From positions 1 through 44,660 of the IMG/VR virus record IMGVR_UViG_3300031539_000081: a DNA stretch of 44,660 nucleotides. One strand, given 5' to 3'. Below, in pieces: positions 1 through 8,100 of the stretch. The notes under the pieces were generated by a model, which saw only the letters and a program-made list of their open reading frames with translations, made no database searches and was not told the DNA's origin. Within the stretch, counting starts at the first letter, position 1. Each line of letters begins with the position of its first letter. This DNA is from a virus. Position numbers and translations under genes: made by a program.

Positions 1-212
1 GAGCCGAGCGAGCCAACCGTCGACAACCGAGCGCGCGACGTGCGCCGCGTCTTGCGCGATCTTCGCGTGGCGGGCGGCGGTGTCACGCGCCGACTCGGCG
101 AGCACGTCGACAACCGCCGCGACGAGCCCGGCGTCGAGGTGTCGGTCGAAGGCGGCGCAACGCTCGAACCACGCGTCGGCGTCGGCGTACCGTCGCAACG
201 TGCGCTCGTCGA
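1..212. repeat. left copy of terminal direct repeat
   Basis: Bases 1-212 match 44449-44660 base for base except at position 85 (A here, G at 44533). The difference is silent in the gene crossing the junction (Arg CGT versus CGC, minus strand). The copies lie inside a coding gene, so circular closure or permutation with assembly overlap fits better than a functional fixed-end repeat. Unit length without the overlap is 44448 bp. Confidence 0.95.
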
Positions 213-369
213 AGCCGTCGAGCGCCTCGCTAGCGCCTCGAAGGCTTCGCGGGCTCGGTTGGTCGCGGTAGGCGAGAAAGCATCGCCAGCGGGCTTCGGT
301 GTCGCACGGTTGGCGGTTCCAGGGTTGGTCGAGATCGTATTCGGTCGGCGTCGGTCGCATGTTGGGCAT
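1..369 (-). CDS. probable terminase small subunit, N-terminal part (continues at right end)
   Basis: The minus-strand frame opens with ATG at 369 and runs off the left edge after exactly 123 codons. It continues in frame at 44448-44248, giving about 189 residues in the circularised molecule. The N-terminus carries a Trp/Arg-rich stretch (PWNRQPCDTEARWRCFLAYR) followed by a PSPRSLRGASEAL helix and a helical, Ala-rich middle. Small terminases of this class begin with such a Trp/Tyr-rich helix-turn-helix region that binds packaging DNA. It is the first gene of the leftward late direction and shares its 5' side with the AT-rich island. A second ATG lies at 360. The assignment rests on the N-terminal pattern and the missing terS slot beside terL; a generic DNA-binding protein is the alternative. 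Confidence 0.5.
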   Translation of the reverse strand, partial: MPNMRPTPTEYDLDQPWNRQPCDTEARWRCFLAYRDQPSPRSLRGASEALDGFDERTLRRYADADAWFERCAAFDRHLDAGLVAAVVDVLAESARDTAARHAKIAQDAAHVARSVVDGWLARL

Positions 370-414
370 TATAGGGGCAAAAGTGCAAACGGTGCAATGT
401 CGCACACTTACGAC

Positions 415-688
415 TGAGACATCTACTGAGCACGCCTTTTCCTGAACAATCCCGCGAGGTTAGCCTATAGGTGTCTCAGTGCTCACCGTCTCGCCCTACT
501 TATTAGTACAGATCCCTTGTATCATGTATCCAATATACCTACACTATACTACTACCCTACTCTTACCTCTTACATCTATATATCTACTGAGACACTGAGA
601 CAGTATATAGTAAGTATAGAAGATCATTAGGCTTTCTGGCCCGCTCACTAGCTCAAACGCAAGTGAGACACCGTGAGCCAGTGAGACA
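415..688. repeat. TGAGACA iterons, six copies
   Basis: TGAGACA occurs on the plus strand at 415-421, 588-594, 596-602, 664-670 and 682-688, and on the minus strand at 472-478. The middle pair is spaced 8 bp apart and the last pair 18 bp apart. Six copies of a 7-mer in 274 bp is far above chance. They look like binding sites for an initiator or regulator. Confidence 0.75.
576..610. repeat. imperfect inverted repeat in AT-rich core
   Basis: CTATATATCTACTG (576-589) is mirrored by CAGTATATAG (601-610), missing two bases in the right arm. The loop holds the two close TGAGACA iterons. It could be an unwinding element or an operator. Confidence 0.5.
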
Positions 689-694
689 CCGTGA
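662..694. repeat. 15-bp tandem repeat, period 18
   Basis: AGTGAGACACCGTGA occurs at 662-676 and again at 680-694, separated by three bases. Each copy includes one TGAGACA iteron. The pair lies about 50 bases upstream of the candidate early promoter. Confidence 0.8.
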
Positions 695-742
695 CCTAAC
701 ACCTCGACTTCGTTCGGGTTTTATCCGTCGCGCCCCTTGTTC

Positions 743-771
743 TTGACCCCGATCGCCCTCATGGGTTATAG
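743..771 (+). promoter_or_regulatory. candidate sigma70-type early promoter
   Basis: TTGACC (743-748) and TTATAG (766-771) are separated by 17 bases. A start about 7 bases after the -10 would fall near 778, only a few bases before the ATG at 782, so the first early transcript would be almost leaderless. No Shine-Dalgarno sequence precedes that ATG, which fits. Predicted from sequence only. Confidence 0.5.
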
Positions 772-775
772 ATCG

Positions 776-796
776 CCCCTTATGGCATTAAAGGGG
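776..796. promoter_or_regulatory. inverted repeat over the start codon, possible autoregulatory operator
   Basis: CCCCTT (776-781) and AAGGGG (791-796) flank the ATG at 782. The left arm CCCCTTAT resembles half of the ATAAGG-N4-CCTTAT dyads at 43.8-44.2 kb. It overlaps the predicted transcription start, where a repressor would block initiation. Confidence 0.4.
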
Positions 797-1090
797 TTCG
801 CCGAAAGGCTTCGCGCCGCCCGCGCCGCCGCCGACATGACGCAAGGCAACGTCGCGAGCGCGCTAGGGTATACACCGCAAACCGTTGCCAATTGGGAGCG
901 CGATCGAACCGAGCCGTGCGCGACGGATCTCGCCCGCCTCGCCGCGGTCTATCGAGTGTCGGCCGACTGGCTCTTGACCGGCGCCGCGCGCATGCCTCAC
1001 CGCTTCGAGCGCGCAACGTGCGCTCACGGCGTGCCCGTCGCCGAGCGTTGCCGAGCGTGCGAGCACGAGCCCGCCGGGGCGATGGCATGA
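782..1090 (+). CDS. XRE-family helix-turn-helix regulator with C-terminal Cys cluster
   Basis: This 102-residue protein has a typical XRE/Cro-cI domain in its first 65 residues: FAERLRAARAAADMTQ, then GYTPQTVANWERDRTEP as the turn and recognition helix, then a conserved SADWLLTG ending. The C-terminal tail holds CAHG, CRAC and further Cys/His residues, a possible small metal site. ATG 782 is chosen because it begins directly at the domain; ATG 761 and TTG 737 are in frame upstream but would overlap the candidate promoter. Its stop overlaps the primase start (ATGA at 1087). It probably controls the early operon and perhaps the divergent late side. No protease-cleaved cI-type domain is present. 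Confidence 0.85.
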   Translation: MALKGFAERLRAARAAADMTQGNVASALGYTPQTVANWERDRTEPCATDLARLAAVYRVSADWLLTGAARMPHRFERATCAHGVPVAERCRACEHEPAGAMA

Positions 1091-3495
1091 TCCATCGAGT
1101 GAGCCTCTTTCGCGGCGCCCGCGACAACACGCCGACGCCCGCCGAGTTCACTTGGCAAGGCTTCGTCGAGGCGCTCTTGCCTCACGCCTTCGAGCCCGAA
1201 GACTCGAAGTTGTCTTGCGACGCGTTCTCGCCCGCCGCCTTCGACGGCTTGCGCTCGAACGACAACGTGCTCGGGCTCTCGCTCTTCGTCGCCGATCTCG
1301 ACGGTGTGACCGACGAGCAAGTCGCCGCCTTCGTCGCCGCCGCCGCCGCTCACGGTTGGGCAATGCTCGTTCACTCGACGTGGCGACACCACACCGATCC
1401 GAACCGCTTGCGCGCCGTGTTGCCGCTCTCGCGCGAGGTGAGCGCCGACGAATGGCCCGAAGTGTGGTCGGCGATCAACGACGCGCTCGGCGGGCTCTCG
1501 GATCCTAAGTGCAAGGATCCGGCGCGACTGTATTTCGGCGCGTTCGCGCCCGACGTGCCCGAAGCGCGCGAAGCCGCCTTCGATCACGTCTTCGACGGCT
1601 CGCTCGTCGACGTCGACGCCTTGCTCGGCATGCCGCCCGCTAACGCGCCGCCCGACTCGGGCGACCCCTTGCCGCCCGTCGGTGGTGAAACGGTCACGCG
1701 CGAGTCGCTAGAGCGCTTCGCGACGGCATTGCGACGCAAGCGCGACGAGCGGTCGCAAGAGCGCGGCGAGTCTCTTCGACGTGTCGTCGCCGGCGAGGCT
1801 TTCGCCGAGCCCGGATCGATCGACAACACGTTGTTCGCCTTGTCGCTCGTGCTCGCCGAACGTTGGCCCGACGCCGCGCCCGATAGCCTCGCCCGACACT
1901 TCGAAGCGAGCCTCGCGATCATGGCTCGCAACGCGCCCGACTATGCAATGTCGGTCGAGCAAGCCTCATACAAGATCCGCCGCGCGCAACTCGCGATCCG
2001 CGAACGCCAACAACAAGAGCAAGCCGAGCACAACGCCGCGCTCGAACGACGGATCACCGACGCGTTCGGCACCGACCGCTCGCACCCCTACACCGACGAA
2101 GAGATCGCGACGTTCCCGTCGCATCGTTGGATCATTCAAAAGGGGCGGTCTTATTATTCGCTCGTGCTCGGCGCCTACCATGGCCCCTACACGCAAGACG
2201 AAGCGCAAACGGCGATCGTTCGAGATCTAGCGCCAGCGCACACCGCCGGCGTCGAGTTGTTCACGATCAACACGCAAGGCGAACGAAGCGTGAAGCCGTT
2301 GCCGAGGATCGTGCGCGAGTTCGGCTTCGTCGCGAGCGACGTCGCCGTGTCGCTCGGCGCGCAACGCGCCTACTTCGACGAAGGCACGCGAACGATCGTC
2401 GAGGCGCCGTGCCCGTTGCGCAAGATCACGCCGCGCTATCACGCCGAGATCGACGCGTGGTTGTGCGCGCTCGCCGGCCCGACGCACGTGCACTTGCTCA
2501 AAGCGTGGATCGCGGCGGCGACGCGCCTCGACGTGCCTTGCACGGCGTTGTTCTTGACCGGGCATAAGCACACCGGAAAGAGCGTGTTACCCGAGGGGCT
2601 CTCGCGCTTGTGGTCGGCGCTCGGCTTTCCGACGCCGCTCGAAGACGTGCTCGGGACCAATTTCAACGACGCGCAATTGCGTTGCCCGCTCGTGTTCGCC
2701 GACGAGCGCTTGCCGACCGATCACCGCGGTCGAGTTCTAAACGCCGAGTTGCGGCACTACATACAAGCCCGACGCCGACCGCTTCGGCGCAAGTTCATGC
2801 CGAACGCCGACATGCTCGGCGCCGTGCGCTTAATTATCTCGGCGAACAACGAAGAGATCCTCGCGACAACCGAGAACCTTTCGAACCACGATATCGGCGC
2901 GATCGTCGATCGATATTTGCATATCGTTTGCCGCGTCGAAGCCTTCGAACTACTGCAACGGATCGACTCGTCGAAGTGGGTCGAAGGCGACATGATCGCC
3001 GAGCACGCGTTGTGGTTGCGCGACAACAACACGTTCGCCGATAACGGTCGCTTTCTCGTGCACGCCGAAGACAACGCGTTGCACTCGCGCTTGATCGCGT
3101 CGTCGGGCATTCGCTCGGCGGTGTTGCAGTTTTGCGTGGGCTACTTGCTCGACCCCGGCCCGCTCGACGCGAACGCCCGCGGGCAGGGTTGGATCCGCGT
3201 TCACGACGGGCGCTTGTGCGTCAACACGCAAGCGCTCGTGCGTTGTTGGTCGTTGTATGTCTCGAACGAGCATTGCCCGCCGACGGGGCTCTTGTCGCAA
3301 GCGCTCGCCGCGCTCTCGACCGACTATCGACCGCGGTTGCATATGCCCGGCGGGCGCCGCCCGAACTACCGCGTGATCGATCCCGATCACCTCACTTCGT
3401 GGGCGATCCGCGAGGGGCTCGCGACGCCCGACGAGATCACCGAAGCGCTCTCACACAACACCGAAGACAACGCGAAACACCTCGCGCCCAACTAA
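1087..3495 (+). CDS. primase-helicase (AEP-like primase fused to SF3/D5-like helicase)
   Basis: This 802-residue replication protein has two parts. The N-terminal part has an acidic pair ADLDG (D70, D72), a basic strand NRLRAVLPLSR (about 106-116) and KCKDPARLYFGAF (about 141-153). That order matches archaeo-eukaryotic-type primase/polymerase domains found next to phage helicases. The C-terminal part has Walker A GHKHTGKS (492-499) and an acidic Walker B ending ADER (538-541), followed by an arginine-rich strand as in D5/DUF5906-type helicases. Such proteins open the origin and prime synthesis. It is the first replication gene after the regulator and overlaps it by 4 bases. The primase fold is inferred from motif order; the ATPase is clear. 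Confidence 0.8.
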   Translation: MIHRVSLFRGARDNTPTPAEFTWQGFVEALLPHAFEPEDSKLSCDAFSPAAFDGLRSNDNVLGLSLFVADLDGVTDEQVAAFVAAAAAHGWAMLVHSTWRHHTDPNRLRAVLPLSREVSADEWPEVWSAINDALGGLSDPKCKDPARLYFGAFAPDVPEAREAAFDHVFDGSLVDVDALLGMPPANAPPDSGDPLPPVGGETVTRESLERFATALRRKRDERSQERGESLRRVVAGEAFAEPGSIDNTLFALSLVLAERWPDAAPDSLARHFEASLAIMARNAPDYAMSVEQASYKIRRAQLAIRERQQQEQAEHNAALERRITDAFGTDRSHPYTDEEIATFPSHRWIIQKGRSYYSLVLGAYHGPYTQDEAQTAIVRDLAPAHTAGVELFTINTQGERSVKPLPRIVREFGFVASDVAVSLGAQRAYFDEGTRTIVEAPCPLRKITPRYHAEIDAWLCALAGPTHVHLLKAWIAAATRLDVPCTALFLTGHKHTGKSVLPEGLSRLWSALGFPTPLEDVLGTNFNDAQLRCPLVFADERLPTDHRGRVLNAELRHYIQARRRPLRRKFMPNADMLGAVRLIISANNEEILATTENLSNHDIGAIVDRYLHIVCRVEAFELLQRIDSSKWVEGDMIAEHALWLRDNNTFADNGRFLVHAEDNALHSRLIASSGIRSAVLQFCVGYLLDPGPLDANARGQGWIRVHDGRLCVNTQALVRCWSLYVSNEHCPPTGLLSQALAALSTDYRPRLHMPGGRRPNYRVIDPDHLTSWAIREGLATPDEITEALSHNTEDNAKHLAPN

Positions 3496-3504
3496 GGATC
3501 AAAC

Positions 3505-4098
3505 ATGACACTCGCACCGAAGCCGAACCCCGCCACGCAAGCCCGAGTCGACGCCCACGACGGCGCCGCCCGAGCGAAAGAGAAAGCCGACGCCGCCGAG
3601 TTGACGCTCGCGCGCTACCACGCGCAAGCGACCGCGCTCGGCGTACAGTCGATCCGCTTCGAGATCGAGCCCGACGGGATCGTCGTGATCCTTCGAGGCA
3701 ACGTCGAAGGGCGCAACGTAAGCGTCGAGGTGTTGTGCCCGAACGGCAAGCCGTTCGCAACGTTCGCCGTCGCCGCGCTTCACTCGTTCGAGTCGGGCAT
3801 GTCGACGAAGACGATCTCGCTCACGCCGAACACGCCGCCCGACGTGCCATTGCCCGAGCCCGAGCACGACAAGGCAACCGCCGCCGAGATCGCGAAGCGC
3901 GCCGCCTACTCGCAACACGGCGACATTCGCAAGCCCGCGCCCGCTGGCGCCGGCAAGCGCAAGCCGCTCGGCTTGCCGTTGTGCAAACAATGCGAGACAC
4001 AACCCGTATATCAGGCAACCGCCGAGTTTTGCGGTTCGGCGTGCGCGCGACAATGGCACACCGACAACGCCGGGCGGATCGCGAAGTCGAGTCGGTGA
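3505..4098 (+). CDS. hypothetical protein with C-terminal zinc-ribbon-like motif
   Basis: This 197-residue protein has no recognised family. Residues 1-50 form a charged helix rich in Ala and Lys. A beta-rich middle (QSIRFEIEPDGIVVILRG and following) leads into a Pro-rich linker. The C-terminus has CKQC and, about 14 residues on, CGSAC, a four-Cys zinc-binding pattern. A good ribosome site (AAGGATC) lies before ATG 3505. It sits between the primase and a Cas4-like nuclease and overlaps the latter by 4 bases (GTGA), which suggests a role in DNA metabolism. Confidence 0.75.
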   Translation: MTLAPKPNPATQARVDAHDGAARAKEKADAAELTLARYHAQATALGVQSIRFEIEPDGIVVILRGNVEGRNVSVEVLCPNGKPFATFAVAALHSFESGMSTKTISLTPNTPPDVPLPEPEHDKATAAEIAKRAAYSQHGDIRKPAPAGAGKRKPLGLPLCKQCETQPVYQATAEFCGSACARQWHTDNAGRIAKSSR

Positions 4099-5360
4099 AC
4101 GCGCCGGCGACATACACGTCGAGCGCGAGCCAGATCTCGACCGCCGAGGATTGCTTGCGCAAGTGGGCGGGGCTCAAGATCGAGGGGCTCGAAGACAAGG
4201 GCAACCGTTTCTCGCAACAAGGCTCGCGCGTGCACAAGATCTTAGAACATTGGTTCGTCGACGCCACGCCGCCGCCGGCAACCGACGACGGGCGGATCGC
4301 GCAAGCGATCTTGCGGCACTTGCCGCCGCCGCAAACGCCGGGGCTCACGGTCGAGCGCTACTTGACGATCACGCTCGGCGGCGTACCGTTCCGCGGTTAC
4401 GTCGACGTGTCGATCATTCACGAGCGCGACGTGCCCTTCGTGAGCGACCACAAGACGACGAGCGATCTCGTGTGGGCGAAGAGCGCCGAAGATCTCGCGA
4501 GCGACGTACAGTCGACGCTATACGCCGCCGACGGCATGTTGCTCGCCGCCGGCGAGACCGAACTCGACGCGTTGCCGCTCGACGCGCCGTGCGATTTACA
4601 GTGGACCTACGGGCGCACGCGCGGCGCGCCCGTGTCGTTGCCCGTTGTTCGTCGAGTCACGCTCGAAGAGATCCGACCACGGCTCGACAAGACCGCCGCG
4701 ACGGCGACGCTACTTCGAGAACTCAAACACGCCGAGCCCCATTGGCTCGACGTGCCGCACGACGCTAGCGCGTGCGACAAATACGGCGGTTGTCCTTTCA
4801 AGGGCAACGGTTGCAACCTCACACCACAAGAACGGATCCAATCGATCATGGCACAAGAAACACAACACTCGGCATTCCTGAACAAGTTGCGCAACAAGCG
4901 CGCGAACGGCGCGGGCACACCGACCGAGATACACCCCGCGCCCGCCGCCGTCGCGACGTCGAGCGGCGTCGTGAACCCGCCGAGCGCGCCGGCAACCGCC
5001 GCCGCCTCGCCGCCCGAGCCCGAGCCCGAGCCCGCCAAGAAACCACGCAAGCCGCGGCAAACGAAAGCCGCCGCCGCGCAAGCCGCCGCCGCGCAAGCCG
5101 CCGCCGACGGTGCCGAAGTTGCCGCGACGGGCGTCGACACGACCGAACTCGACGCCGCCGTCGCTCGGGCGAACGCCGAGCCCGCGACGCCGGCGCCACA
5201 AGCGACCGTGAGCGCCTCGACGGCGACGGCGGGCACGCGTGCGGCTCAACCCGTCGCGCCGCCCGTAGCGGGCGCCGTGGCGGGCAACGTGCTCGACATG
5301 CTCAACTCTCAATTCGTCGCCGGGTTCAAGGCGGGGTTCGAGGCGGGGCGCGACTCATGA
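4095..5360 (+). CDS. Cas4/RecB-type PD-(D/E)XK nuclease with Ala/Pro/Glu-rich tail
   Basis: This 421-residue protein starts at GTG 4095, overlapping the previous stop. The nuclease core has GYVDV (D104) and SDHKT (D118, K120), the metal-binding D-(D/E)xK pattern. Cys20 together with Cys227, Cys233 and Cys240 matches the four-Cys iron-sulfur clamp of Cas4 and AddB nucleases. From about residue 265 the sequence becomes low-complexity Ala/Pro/Glu/Lys for over 120 residues. It ends in a predicted amphipathic helix (VLDMLNSQFVAGFKAGFEAG). Such nucleases resect DNA ends in phage recombination and replication. The long tail is not part of the core family and may tether the enzyme to a partner. Confidence 0.8.
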   Translation: MNAPATYTSSASQISTAEDCLRKWAGLKIEGLEDKGNRFSQQGSRVHKILEHWFVDATPPPATDDGRIAQAILRHLPPPQTPGLTVERYLTITLGGVPFRGYVDVSIIHERDVPFVSDHKTTSDLVWAKSAEDLASDVQSTLYAADGMLLAAGETELDALPLDAPCDLQWTYGRTRGAPVSLPVVRRVTLEEIRPRLDKTAATATLLRELKHAEPHWLDVPHDASACDKYGGCPFKGNGCNLTPQERIQSIMAQETQHSAFLNKLRNKRANGAGTPTEIHPAPAAVATSSGVVNPPSAPATAAASPPEPEPEPAKKPRKPRQTKAAAAQAAAAQAAADGAEVAATGVDTTELDAAVARANAEPATPAPQATVSASTATAGTRAAQPVAPPVAGAVAGNVLDMLNSQFVAGFKAGFEAGRDS

Positions 5361-5920
5361 GCGCAACCGCCTTGCTCGTCGTCGACACCGAAACGGGCGG
5401 GCTCGATCCCGCCGAGTCGTGCATTGTGTCGATCGCCGCGCGCGTGCTCGTGATCGGCAAGGGCACGCTCGAACCCGGCGCGTTCTTTGACACGAAGATC
5501 AAGCCCGACCGCCCCGTCGGCGACAAGGCGGCGGCGGTGAACGGGTACACCGCCGAAGCATGGGTCGACGCGCCGCCCGCCGGGCTCGCGCTCAACCTCT
5601 TTCGGCAATGGGTCGAGTCGGTGTGCCGCGAATACGATCGGCCCATGTGGTGCGGTTGCAACCCGTTGTTCGATCTCAAGTTCTACAACTCGGATCGCAA
5701 GCGCTTCGGGCTCGTCGAGCCCGACGGGTTGTCGTATCGCGTGATCGACGTTCAAAGCATGGCGATCCCGTTGCTCTTCGCCGGCGAGGTGTCGTCGGTC
5801 TCGCTCGCCGCCTTGCGCACGTGGGCGGGGCTCGAAGGCGAGCAAACGCACACCGCGCTCGGCGACGTCGACGACACGTGCGCCGTCGTCGGCGCGTTGC
5901 TCTTGCGGGGTCGGTCATGA
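5357..5920 (+). CDS. DnaQ-like 3'-5' exonuclease (DEDDh)
   Basis: This 187-residue stand-alone exonuclease carries the full DEDDh set: D10 and E12 in VVDTETGG, D106 in NPLFDLKF, H165 and D170 in HTALGDVDD. Family members remove nucleotides from 3' ends for proofreading or end processing. The phage polymerase has its own exonuclease domain, so this enzyme more likely trims ends or recycles nucleotides. Both ends overlap neighbours by 4 bases (ATGA), showing tight translational coupling with the Cas4-like nuclease before it. Confidence 0.85.
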   Translation: MSATALLVVDTETGGLDPAESCIVSIAARVLVIGKGTLEPGAFFDTKIKPDRPVGDKAAAVNGYTAEAWVDAPPAGLALNLFRQWVESVCREYDRPMWCGCNPLFDLKFYNSDRKRFGLVEPDGLSYRVIDVQSMAIPLLFAGEVSSVSLAALRTWAGLEGEQTHTALGDVDDTCAVVGALLLRGRS

Positions 5921-6348
5921 GCGAACCGATCGATCTCGGCGTCGTCGAAGTGCCGACGCCCGAGAAACTCGACGAGCCGTGGATCTTTCGCGCGGCTTGC
6001 CATCTCAAGAAACCCGAAGCAACCGCCGGCGTGTTGTGCTTCGGGTTGATCCTCGATCTCGGGTTCGGGATCTATCGCCAGATCGACGCAATGCTCGAAG
6101 GCGTGATCGTCGCGTCGGGCAAGTCGGATCTCGCCGTGTCGTTCGCCGACAATTGGGCGGCGAACGGGCAACCGAACCCGCTCGAAGTGTGCACGCTCAA
6201 CCGCAACGGCGACTTGTGGTCGGTGCACGTGTATCGGATCGAACTCGATCTCGAAACGCTCGACGTGCTCGGGCGCACGTCGCTCGGCGACGCGCTCGAA
6301 GAGCAAGGGCTTGCCGTACAGATCAAAGACGCCGAGATCGACGCGTAA
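5917..6348 (+). CDS. hypothetical protein in replication operon
   Basis: This 143-residue acidic protein has no recognised family. It reads as alternating short helices and strands, with a hydrophobic central segment (GVLCFGLILDLGFGIYRQ) and a later strand pair around LWSVHVYRIELDLETLDV. No signal peptide or metal motif is visible. It starts at ATG 5917 inside the previous stop and ends three bases before the helicase start, so it is co-translated with the exonuclease and helicase. Confidence 0.75.
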   Translation: MSEPIDLGVVEVPTPEKLDEPWIFRAACHLKKPEATAGVLCFGLILDLGFGIYRQIDAMLEGVIVASGKSDLAVSFADNWAANGQPNPLEVCTLNRNGDLWSVHVYRIELDLETLDVLGRTSLGDALEEQGLAVQIKDAEIDA

Positions 6349-6351
6349 GAC

Positions 6352-8076
6352 ATGCCCGACATATTCCAACAAGCGGCGCGGGCGGCGGGCGTGAATGCCG
6401 TTCGCTTGAACGACGAGTTGCGGCGGATCGAACGCTTGCCGCGCCGCTTGTGGGATGCGAGCGCCGAGAGCCTCGCCGACGAGTTGACCGAGATCCTCAA
6501 GACGCCCGACGGGCGAATGCGGCTTCGACCGATACAAGCCGTCGCGCTCGCCGAGATCGGCACCGTGGGCGGGCTCTTCGGCCCGCTACGGGTTGGCGCG
6601 GGCAAGACGTTGATCACGCTCTTAGCGCCCGCCGTGGCGTTCGCCGAGCGCCCGTTGTTGCTCGTGCCCGCGTCGCTCGTCGGCAAGACGAAGCGCGACG
6701 AAGACTTGTTGCGCTATCATTGGCGGTTGCCCAATTGGATCCGCGTCATGTCTTACGAATGGCTCGGGCGCGTGCAAGCCGCCGAAGCGCTCGACGCCTA
6801 CGAACCCGATCTCGTGATCGCCGACGAAGTGCACCGACTCAAGAACCCGCGCGCCGCCGTGACGCGCCGCGTTCGTCGATACATGGCGAACCATGTCGAC
6901 ACGAGGTTCGTCGGCATGTCGGGCACGATCACGAAGCGCTCGATCAAAGACTTCGCGCACGTGCTTCGTTGGACGCACAAGCCCGTCGACGCGCCGTTGC
7001 CGCGCACACACACCGATCTAGAGTTGTGGGCTGACGCGCTCGACGAGCGCAAGGGGCAAACCCGTCGAGCCGACCCCGGCGCGCTCGCCGTGTTCTGCAA
7101 CGACGACGAGTCGACGTTGTGGGCGACCGAGCCTCGCAAGGCGGCGCGCCGTGCGTTTCGCCGGCGGTTGATCGAGACGCCCGGCGTCGTCGCTACGAAA
7201 GAAACACCGATCGACGCGTCGATCGTGGTGAACGCTCTCGAACCGAAGTCGACGCCGTGGATCCGACAAGCCTTCGAGACTCTTCGTTACACGTGGGAAA
7301 CGCCCGACGGGCACCCCATTGCCGACGGGCTCGCAATGTTTCGGCACGCGCGCGAACTCGCGCTCGGGTTCTATTACGTGTGGGATCCGCGCCCGCCTCG
7401 CGACTGGCTCGACGCGCGCAAGGCATGGGCGGCGCACGTGCGACGCGTGCTCGCTCACTCGCGCACGCTCGATAGCGAGTTGCAGGTTAGGCAACGCGAC
7501 GGCGACGTCGAGGTGTGTCGGGCATGGCTCGACGTGCGCGACACGTTCGAGCCGAACACGATCCCGCGATGGATCGACGAGAGCGTCGTCGAGTTCTGCG
7601 CCCGCTGGCTCAACCGACACGGCGGGATCGTTTGGACCGAACACACTTGTTTCGCCGAGCGGCTCGCCGAGTTGTCGGGCGCGCCCTACTTCGGGCGCAA
7701 GGGGCTCGACGCGAACGGCAACATGATCGAGAACGCGACCGGCCCGATTATCGCGTCGATCGCGAGCAACTCGACGGGGCGCAACTTGCAAGCGTGGTCT
7801 AAGAACTTGATCACGAGCATGCCGGCAAACGGCATGCAAACCGAGCAACTCTTCGGGCGCACACACCGCGACGGGCAACTCGCCGACGAAGTTCGCTTCG
7901 ACGTGCTCACGACATGCGCCGAGCACGTCGGCGCGTTTTATCAGGCAACCCGCGACGCCGAGTTCGTGTTCGACGCGACGGGCTCACCGCAAAAGATCTT
8001 GTTGGCGGATCACGACATGCCGACACCAACTTCGGTTGCTCTTCGAAGTGAAGCGCAATGGGATAAGCAACTCTGA
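6352..8076 (+). CDS. SF2 DEVH helicase
   Basis: This 574-residue helicase shows Walker A VGAGKT (81-86), DEVH (158-161), motif III SGT (190-192) and motif VI EQLFGRTHRDGQ (ending Q509). The Q-GRTHRDGQ form of motif VI and the ADEVHRLKN Walker B are typical of SNF2/phage DEAD-like SF2 helicases. ATP-driven remodelling or unwinding at forks or recombination intermediates is expected. The ATG at 6352 follows the preceding stop by three bases. It has no fused nuclease domain. Confidence 0.85.
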   Translation: MPDIFQQAARAAGVNAVRLNDELRRIERLPRRLWDASAESLADELTEILKTPDGRMRLRPIQAVALAEIGTVGGLFGPLRVGAGKTLITLLAPAVAFAERPLLLVPASLVGKTKRDEDLLRYHWRLPNWIRVMSYEWLGRVQAAEALDAYEPDLVIADEVHRLKNPRAAVTRRVRRYMANHVDTRFVGMSGTITKRSIKDFAHVLRWTHKPVDAPLPRTHTDLELWADALDERKGQTRRADPGALAVFCNDDESTLWATEPRKAARRAFRRRLIETPGVVATKETPIDASIVVNALEPKSTPWIRQAFETLRYTWETPDGHPIADGLAMFRHARELALGFYYVWDPRPPRDWLDARKAWAAHVRRVLAHSRTLDSELQVRQRDGDVEVCRAWLDVRDTFEPNTIPRWIDESVVEFCARWLNRHGGIVWTEHTCFAERLAELSGAPYFGRKGLDANGNMIENATGPIIASIASNSTGRNLQAWSKNLITSMPANGMQTEQLFGRTHRDGQLADEVRFDVLTTCAEHVGAFYQATRDAEFVFDATGSPQKILLADHDMPTPTSVALRSEAQWDKQL

Positions 8077-8100
8077 GAAACAAGAAAGCGAGATCAAGAC

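Larger units (their letters stand above)
370..781. promoter_or_regulatory. AT-rich intergenic control island, candidate origin
   Basis: About 400 bases lie between divergent genes with no plausible coding frame. Bases 480-620 are far richer in A+T than the rest of the genome (runs such as ATCATGTATCCAATATACC). The island carries six TGAGACA heptamers, a short tandem repeat, an inverted repeat and a candidate promoter. AT-richness plus short iterated sites beside a primase-helicase gene is the usual look of a phage replication origin. It is equally the divergent promoter region for the small terminase and the early operon. CTG and CAG, almost absent elsewhere, are common here. Confidence 0.6.

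Noticed and set aside
1-212. True fixed-end direct terminal repeat for packaging
   Set aside because: Both copies lie inside the small terminase gene and each end would hold only a fragment of it. Circular permutation or closure is simpler.
737-781. Upstream TTG 737 or ATG 761 start for the first regulator
   Set aside because: These would place coding sequence over the best promoter, and the extra residues show no domain features.
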